From Chara braunii (lineage: Eukaryota > Streptophyta > Charophyceae > Charales > Characeae), in the NCBI GenBank assembly GCA_003427395.1, contig BFEA01000005.1, positions 3,838,295 through 3,861,103 on the forward strand: a stretch of 22,809 nt of DNA, written 5' to 3'. A program made the position numbers and the translations under genes. This document shows, in pieces, positions 18,190 through 22,809 of this stretch. Each line of letters opens with the position of its first letter. The first letter of the stretch is position 1. The notes under the pieces are model-generated. The model did not search any database. It was not told the DNA's origin and saw only the letters and a program-made list of their open reading frames with translations.

Positions 18190-20177
18190 CTTGCGGCTGC
18201 CTTTTGACCCCTGGGCAGCAAATCGAGCTTCCCTATACTTTGGACAACATTTAATAATATGGCCAGGGTCACTGCAGTAGATGCACTACCCCTGCTCCAT
18301 ACGCTGTTGCCACACACGCTGGTCCAAGCCCAAATCTTCCCAAGGCCGGCCCTGTGGCCAACCTGGGTGCCAACCTCCTTGCCTTTGAGGTGACCTTCCA
18401 CCTCGGCGCTGCGGCGATCGACTGGGTCCTGAGCGATTAGGCGAGGGACCTTGACCCCTACCTCCCGCTTGGCGGTTCCTTTGACCGCCAACCCCCTGTG
18501 TACCTGAACCTCGACCACCCATGGCCTGGCCCCCTTGGCCTTGGCCTCCTCTACCTTGCGGCCTCCCTCCAGCCGCGACAGTAGCATAGGTCCTCCCCTG
18601 GCCCATACCGCTGTCCTCCTCCTCTAGCCCCCACTCTATCTGACTGTAGGGGACTTTGTCAGTACCACCTTCATCTAAAGTAAGGATCATGTGATCCTTG
18701 GCCCTAACCTGACCTGAGATGGTACGACCTTTCCACTTCTTTCCCTTGTCTAAGTCCTTATGCCAGAAAGTGGAAATTGGCATGGGCTTCGCCTCAAACA
18801 GGACCACTTCTCTACTTAACGCATCATACGCAATGTTGGCCTGTTGGGTCTCATCAAAGAAATGCCCTCACAGGGGCTCTGGCATGGCACGATAAAATAA
18901 CAGGACCAACTGGGTCTCAGTGACCCCGTGGTCTGGGACAGCTACCAAGTCGTCCATGACAGCTTTGAGAGCTCGCGCACTCCTCCACTATCGTGAGTGG
19001 ATGGTCTGGAGCTTGTCAGAGGCCCTGACGCCCCTTGTGACATCAGCAAACTTCTCGCGCAGGTGTTTGAGGAAAGTGGAAAGGGGGATGAGCCTAGAGT
19101 AAGCCACCATATTGTTTTCACAATCAGTTGCGCGCACAAGGGACCTGACAAAACTAGCCTCGTCGTCCTTCAATGAGTGGAAGGCCACGAGGACTTGTTC
19201 CTCTGGCGCGATATGCTGTAAATACACGTATGTGTTGATGCTGGCCTCCCAGTTCTGAAAATATCATCTTTTTTCCCGCTATATGAGTCAAGAAATTTGA
19301 GCTTAACGGGCTCTTTGAGGGGTCGCGTTTCGGTCTCTGCTACGGCCACTACCTTGGCGCCTTCAATGGCGCCGGCACAAAAGTTCTTTGTGCCTTCCTT
19401 CAACCTTTTCTCTTTTGTCCCGACGTGGGTTACCACGTCGCGCGCAAACTCTCTAAAGTCGGTCCGGATGGAGCGGAGGGTCACTTCATGACCCTTACTG
19501 GCCTGATGTTGCTCAAGCCAGGCCTGACTTCAAGATCTCAAGATAACCCAAGATCTTATATAATTTGGCAGGGTTTTCCTCACCTCCTGCCTGCACACCT
19601 GAATCTTCTCCACTTCTTTGGCCATCCGGTTGGCCTCATCCCTCCTCCTCTTCCTTTCCCTTGCCAGACGCAGCTTCCACTCCAATCTCTTCTCGTCTTC
19701 CATCATCTGGCGTTCCAGGGGGTCCTCCTTAGCTTCTAGCTCCCTGGCGAATGCTTCTTTTTCCTCCCGAGGCACGAACAACATTGCCTCCTCATCTTCC
19801 CCCAGCGATAAATTAGCTACCCACTCACTGATCTTCTTTTCCATCCACTTGTCCTCTGCCTTTGTGCCACTAGTTTCTCCTCTCTCTCCCCCACACCTCC
19901 TTTCGAGGGGTTCGTCTTCTACTTCTTCCTCCTCTGCTGCTGCTTCTTCTTTGGCAGCCCTCCTTTTTTCTTCCTCCTCTTGTTGTAATCTCTTCATTTC
20001 CTCCTCCAATTTCTTCTTCTTCACCGTCAGCTCCTCAGCTATCGCCTTCAGCTTCGCTTGCTTGAGGAGCTCCCTCTTCTCCTTTTTCTCCCTTCTCTCT
20101 CTCAGGATGGCGGCGAATTGCTCCTCCTGAGCCTGGGTGTAAGGGGTAGTACTCTTCCCACCACGTGTGTCAACCAT
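18190..20177 (-). pseudogene. C2 Gag (broken)
   Basis: Starts at ATG 20177 (MVDTRGGKST). The first frame runs to 19530: charged coiled-coil-like region (KKKKLEEEMKRLQQEEEEK), the conserved KKISEWVANLSLGEDEEAML, then a frameshift at QEVRK. The Gag core continues in frames 19484-19170 (REFARDVVTHVGTKEKRLKE, KLKFLDSYSGKKDD) and 19227-18988 (EEQVLVAFHSLKDD, SDKLQTIHSR), with stops before WRSARALKAV and inside LFYRAMPEPL. The frame 18807-18286 gives KDLDKGKKWKGRTISGQVRA and the Gly/Arg/Gln-rich stretch. A TAG, where C1 has CAG, precedes an otherwise complete zinc knuckle, C-IY-C-SDPG-H-IIKC-C, near 18282. Confidence 0.9.
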
Positions 20178-21376
20178 GGCGTCAGGTGCACAACCGGGCA
20201 ACGGTTCCACTCCTCACCACTTAGACTCTACCCCCTTGACTGACAAGACCTACTGACTCGATCTAAGGACTACAGCATCCGAACAGGATCCTGTCAACTA
20301 GGGTCACTAGCCTGGACCTAAACTATGGCTGTCACTATAAGACCTATTGCTGATCAGGAGGCATTTGTAATGACCCGGCATAACACAGACTGAGAACACT
20401 GCTGATTTATGAAGTTTTGTCGATGGGATGGATGCCTTGCTGAGATTCCCACATTCTGCTGTGTTCTCTAAGCCTGTATGTGTGCCTGACTGTTGACTTG
20501 CATGCCTGTCTGAGTGCTTGTTGGCATGAGTGTGTGTGTGTCCCGCAAGGGTACTTGCTTGTTTGGTAGGCCCGTAGGGCCGGTACTTACCTGTGGCCGT
20601 GGAATTGAGGGTTGCAGAAGGGAAAACACTCGAGTAGCGGAGCCAAGGGCCCGCGGTGCTTATCGCAGCGGAATTGAGGGTTGCAGCAGGTAGGCCGGTA
20701 CCACACCCAGTAGCAGTAGATGTGCCGGGTACTCGAGGCAAAGCAGAAGAAGACAACGTTGGCATTTTTAGAAGCCCAGTAGCGATAGGCTAGGTCTAGG
20801 CCGGTACCTGTCCATCGAGTCTAAGTCTAGAGCCTGTACGGGCAATATCAGAGTCTGCAATGATGTTTCCCTCCGAAAGGGAGGAGGTACCAGTTGCTTG
20901 GGTGGCCGAGCGCCTGGAAGTCACCGCCCAGGAGGCAAGCTCGCCGCTATATCAAGAGGCCAAGGCAAGAGCTCGGCCTCATTCTTCAGTGTGCGAGTTG
21001 GGCGTCACGTTGTTGGAGCGCTGGCTGCTACAAAGCTGCTGGGAGGAAGAAGTCGAGAGCTCCCACCTTGGCTATGGTGGAGCTCTACCGGTAGGAGGAG
21101 GAGGAAGAAGGGGACCAAGGGGGAAAGTGGCGAGGTACCTACCTGGCTATGGTGGACACCATCTGCATCACCTTGTTAGGCTCTACATCTGGAAGGCCCC
21201 CGTTGGGGTAGTGCCGCACCAAGGAAGCTCGGGGTAGAGTCAGGCATGGCAGTTCAGTGAGCAGCGGCATAGCTGCTTGAAGTGGGGCAGCGACATAGCT
21301 GCTTTGGGTTTCACTGAGGGTTCTCCCTCCTGTCCAAAGCCTCAGTAGTCCGGGACAGTCGCTGCCCCACCTTCCC

Positions 21377-21396
21377 AGAGGACAATAAACCCTCCT
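21377..21396 (+). terminator. Poly(A)-hairpin module 1 in the solo LTR
   Basis: agaggacaataaaccctcct: an AATAAA signal between short complementary flanks (agg/cct). A slightly degenerate copy of the module at 21416-21434. Function as an RNA 3'-end signal is inferred from the motif and its LTR position. Confidence 0.5.
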
Positions 21397-21415
21397 ATGT
21401 CGACTCGACTGTCCC

Positions 21416-21434
21416 GGAGGACAATAAACCCTCC
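21416..21434 (+). terminator. Poly(A)-hairpin module 2 in the solo LTR
   Basis: ggaggacaataaaccctcc: a GGAGG/CCTCC stem with AATAAA in the loop. It is preceded by tcgactgtccc, exactly as in the C-family LTR-like region. Polyadenylation hairpins with AAUAAA in the loop are known from retroviral R regions; the role here is inferred. Confidence 0.55.
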
Positions 21435-21861
21435 TAAGTTGCTGCCCCACCAGGTGATAGGACTCTGTGTCTGAAGCCTCAATAGTCCGCCATAGCCTCG
21501 GCCTGCAATAACGAGGAAGGAGAAAGGTGGTCATGGCTATGGTGGACCTCATGTTATGCCTGCAGTAGAAGTGAGATTCAGACATTGATTCTGGTTAAGC
21601 CATTCAACACTATTATTGTTATTTCTTGTTTGAATAAAAGGGGAGGAAATAAGGAGGAAGAGTTTGGTTGGCGAAGAAGAAGAGCCTTGTCATTGATCTA
21701 TGCTAGAGTACATCATCTTCTTCCTCTTAAGTCTTCTTTCTTACGTCTTCTTCTTCTTCTTTCCCTCTCTCTCCTCTCAAGTTCATTCATTTCTTTTTGC
21801 AATTGGACAGCATTGTACTTTCTCCTGAATGTATACTTCGAAATTGGCCAGGATCGTAACA

Positions 21862-22277
21862 CATTTAAGGAGATCCCCCGGAACTCCTCAGGAATTCTTT
21901 AACGTCGCAGACAGGACGACGCAATCAGCAGGTCCTCTCAAGACTTGGACGGGCTTGTTGTGCAGCCCACAACTCGGATTTTGGGCCTACTGTGCCACAC
22001 CGAGCAACCCGCCAGTCAGTACCGGTCCTTGGGAGGGTTTATTGTCCTCCGGGACAGTCGAGTCGTCAGACGTAGTCTTTAGCCCTACTCAGCCTGTGTG
22101 GGTTTGGTCAACAACGCCCTATCCTTCATCCACAGTCCTATCACCTGGACAGAAGAGACTCGATGCAGAAAGAAGAGACAGACAGACTTGACTCAGCAAG
22201 TACCACAGGGTGTGTACACATCCATAGGGCGAGGGGATAGCCTGAAGGTTTGGCGGGATTATACCGGCTCCAACTTG
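21862..22277 (-). promoter_or_regulatory. LTR-like 5' region of C2
   Basis: Inverted counterpart of 10984-11397. The - strand contains ggaggacaataaaccctcc at 22050-22032, a stem with an intact AATAAA loop, preceded by gactgtccc. Its outer end, 22274-22277 (cttg, caag on the - strand), is the empty target site of the composite in the other arm. On the + strand, atttaagg at 21863-21870 looks TATA-like and could face outward. Confidence 0.6.
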
Positions 22278-22455
22278 GTAAAAATTGTGGTCAACAGTCA
22301 GGGTCCATGCCTTGGTCAACGCTTGGTGAACGCTGTAGTCAACCCTCGGTCAACTCTCGGTCAACTCCCGATCAACTCCCGGTCAACTCCGGTCTACGCC
22401 CGGTCAACACCCGATCAACACTCGGTCAACTCTCCCGATCAACTCTTCCAGTCAG
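22274..22455 (-). repeat. TTGAC tandem array, right arm
   Basis: On the - strand the same 11-bp units as 342-512 in the same order, from ggaagagttgatcgggag to gttgaccacaatttttaccaag. Several units have TTGAT instead of TTGAC and a few are further mutated (gttcacc, gtagacc), so fewer intact cores remain than in the left arm. Many of the differences are C-to-T type. Confidence 0.9.
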
Positions 22456-22744
22456 CTATGGCTGCCGTCTTCTCATTCCTCACCACCCTTCTCCTTCCTT
22501 TCTCCTTCCTCACCTCTTTCTTCTTCTACCCCGGTTGTTGTTTTTTTTTTTTTTTTTTTTTTTTCGGCTCTCCCTTTTTCTTCCTCCGCTATGGTCCCCT
22601 CACTCTTCTCGGTCTCCCCCTTTGTCCTCCCTTTCACCTCCTTCGTTACTCTGTGGTGGAGCTCCGCCGCTATGGCCGCCTTCCTCTTCTTCGTGGAACT
22701 GCTCGACGGTCTTCACAGGTACGTGACAGGCAATCTTGTATCGC

Positions 22745-22748
<4 letters not shown>
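22456..22748 (-). other. Pyrimidine-rich tract, right arm
   Basis: CT-rich on the + strand, with a T run at 22540-22564; the inverted counterpart of the purine tract 43-341. A 158-codon frame (22250-22726 +) crosses it, but its sequence is composition-driven (runs of F, S and P) and its first half only translates the TTGAC array. At 22711-22722 the + strand reads cacag|gtacgtg, a splice-donor-like site kept in both arms. I call no gene. Confidence 0.6.

Positions 22749-22809
<61 letters not shown>
22749..22809. repeat. (CT)n microsatellite, right edge
   Basis: 61 bases of CT repeat to the end of the window, mirroring the 42-base GA run at the start. It may continue outside. Lengths of long dinucleotide runs are often mis-assembled. 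Confidence 0.97.

Larger units (their letters stand above)
16502..20365 (-). repeat. Right inverted-repeat arm, inner part
   Basis: Pairs with 15260 back to about 11394 on the left arm: RT, PR, gag and leader in mirror order. In a 113-base protease stretch I counted about ten mismatches, close to 91% identity. It is separated from the outer part of this arm by the solo LTR 20366-21861. Confidence 0.88.
20366..21861 (+). mobile_element. Solo LTR (1,496 bp) inserted in the C2 leader
   Basis: Starts TGTAATGACCCGG and ends GGATCGTAACA, typical plant Ty3/gypsy LTR termini, with target duplication catt (20362-20365 and 21862-21865). The left arm keeps the unbroken sequence at 11394-11397. No internal coding sequence, so a solo LTR left by LTR-LTR recombination is the simplest reading. 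Internal features: ggaattgagggttgcag repeated near 20601 and 20670, tggctatggtgga three times (21069, 21144, 21534), two AATAAA-bearing hairpin modules (21377-21396, 21416-21434), another aataaa near 21633 and a CT-rich 3' part. The 125-codon frame 20860-21237 has no recognisable family. Confidence 0.85.
15261..22277 (-). mobile_element. Element C2: Ty3/gypsy copy, right arm and loop
   Basis: Order on the - strand: LTR-like region (22277-21866), leader, gag, PR, RT, RNase H, and integrase up to VNWDE. The end of IN and any 3' LTR are missing at the junction with C1. It is interrupted in its leader by a solo LTR (20366-21861). It is the more complete of the two C copies and defines the family as PR-RT-RH-IN ordered Ty3/gypsy. 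Confidence 0.9.

Noticed and set aside
19618-20130. 170-codon + strand serine-rich frame
   Set aside because: Antisense shadow of the charged coiled-coil part of C2 Gag.
20860-21237. 125-codon frame as a gene inside the right arm
   Set aside because: Lies within the solo LTR, no recognisable family, and built partly on the repeated tggctatggtgga units.
22250-22726. 158-codon frame as a proline/serine-rich secreted or membrane protein
   Set aside because: First half only translates the TTGAC array and the rest a CT-rich tract with a 25-base T run; no match to the mirrored left arm at protein level.
1-22809. Large DNA transposon (Mutator-like or similar) with long terminal inverted repeats
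   Set aside because: The inverted arms consist largely of Ty3/gypsy gag, PR and RT sequence, the loop is RNase H and integrase, and there is no transposase of a DNA element.

Overview
The window looks like transposable-element-rich nuclear DNA from a green plant lineage. Every recognisable coding region is Ty3/gypsy (Metaviridae) retrotransposon sequence with the order gag-PR-RT-RNase H-IN, and one family carries a C-terminal chromodomain. The Gag and Pol wording resembles retroelement proteins I associate from memory with the charophyte alga Chara braunii. That is recall, not a search, so the species is a best guess. I see no host single-copy gene, rRNA, confident tRNA or CRISPR array.

Outer layout. 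The window is one large interrupted inverted repeat. Left arm (1-512 plus 10984-15260, about 4.79 kb): a (GA)n tract, a purine-rich tract, an array of TTGAC boxes, an LTR-like 5' region, then gag, protease and most of RT of a Ty3/gypsy element on the + strand (copy C1). Right arm (22809 back to 21866, then 20365 back to 16502, about 4.81 kb): the same order on the - strand (copy C2), ending in (CT)n. Between the arms, 15261-16501 (1,241 bp) is the RNase H-to-integrase part of C2, present once. Arms are about 90% identical in the stretches I aligned by eye. A transcript crossing the window could fold into a kilobase-scale hairpin with a 1.24-kb loop.

Insertions. The left arm is interrupted at 513-10983 by a composite of a second, chromodomain-bearing family on the - strand: LTR1 (513-1448), decayed internal A (1449-7595), shared LTR2 (7596-8518), truncated internal B (8519-9962), a putative solo LTR (9963-10782), a short filler and a 150-bp piece of LTR3 (10834-10983), with one outer 4-bp target duplication, caag. 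The right arm is interrupted by a 1,496-bp solo LTR (20366-21861) with target duplication catt. Each arm holds the uninterrupted site of the other arm's insertion, which fixes the boundaries to the base.

State of the genes. Nearly all reading frames are broken by stops and indels, and the lesions differ between C1 and C2. The exception is a 455-codon RT-RNase H frame in C2 (15914-17281) in which the RT and RNase H catalytic residues are all visible. The elements are unlikely to be autonomous. If the locus does anything now, the best candidate is production of double-stranded RNA or small RNA against its own family, which is an inference. The arm ends also carry phased TTGAC (W-box-like) arrays and GA repeats, plausible but untested binding sites for plant WRKY and BBR/BPC proteins.
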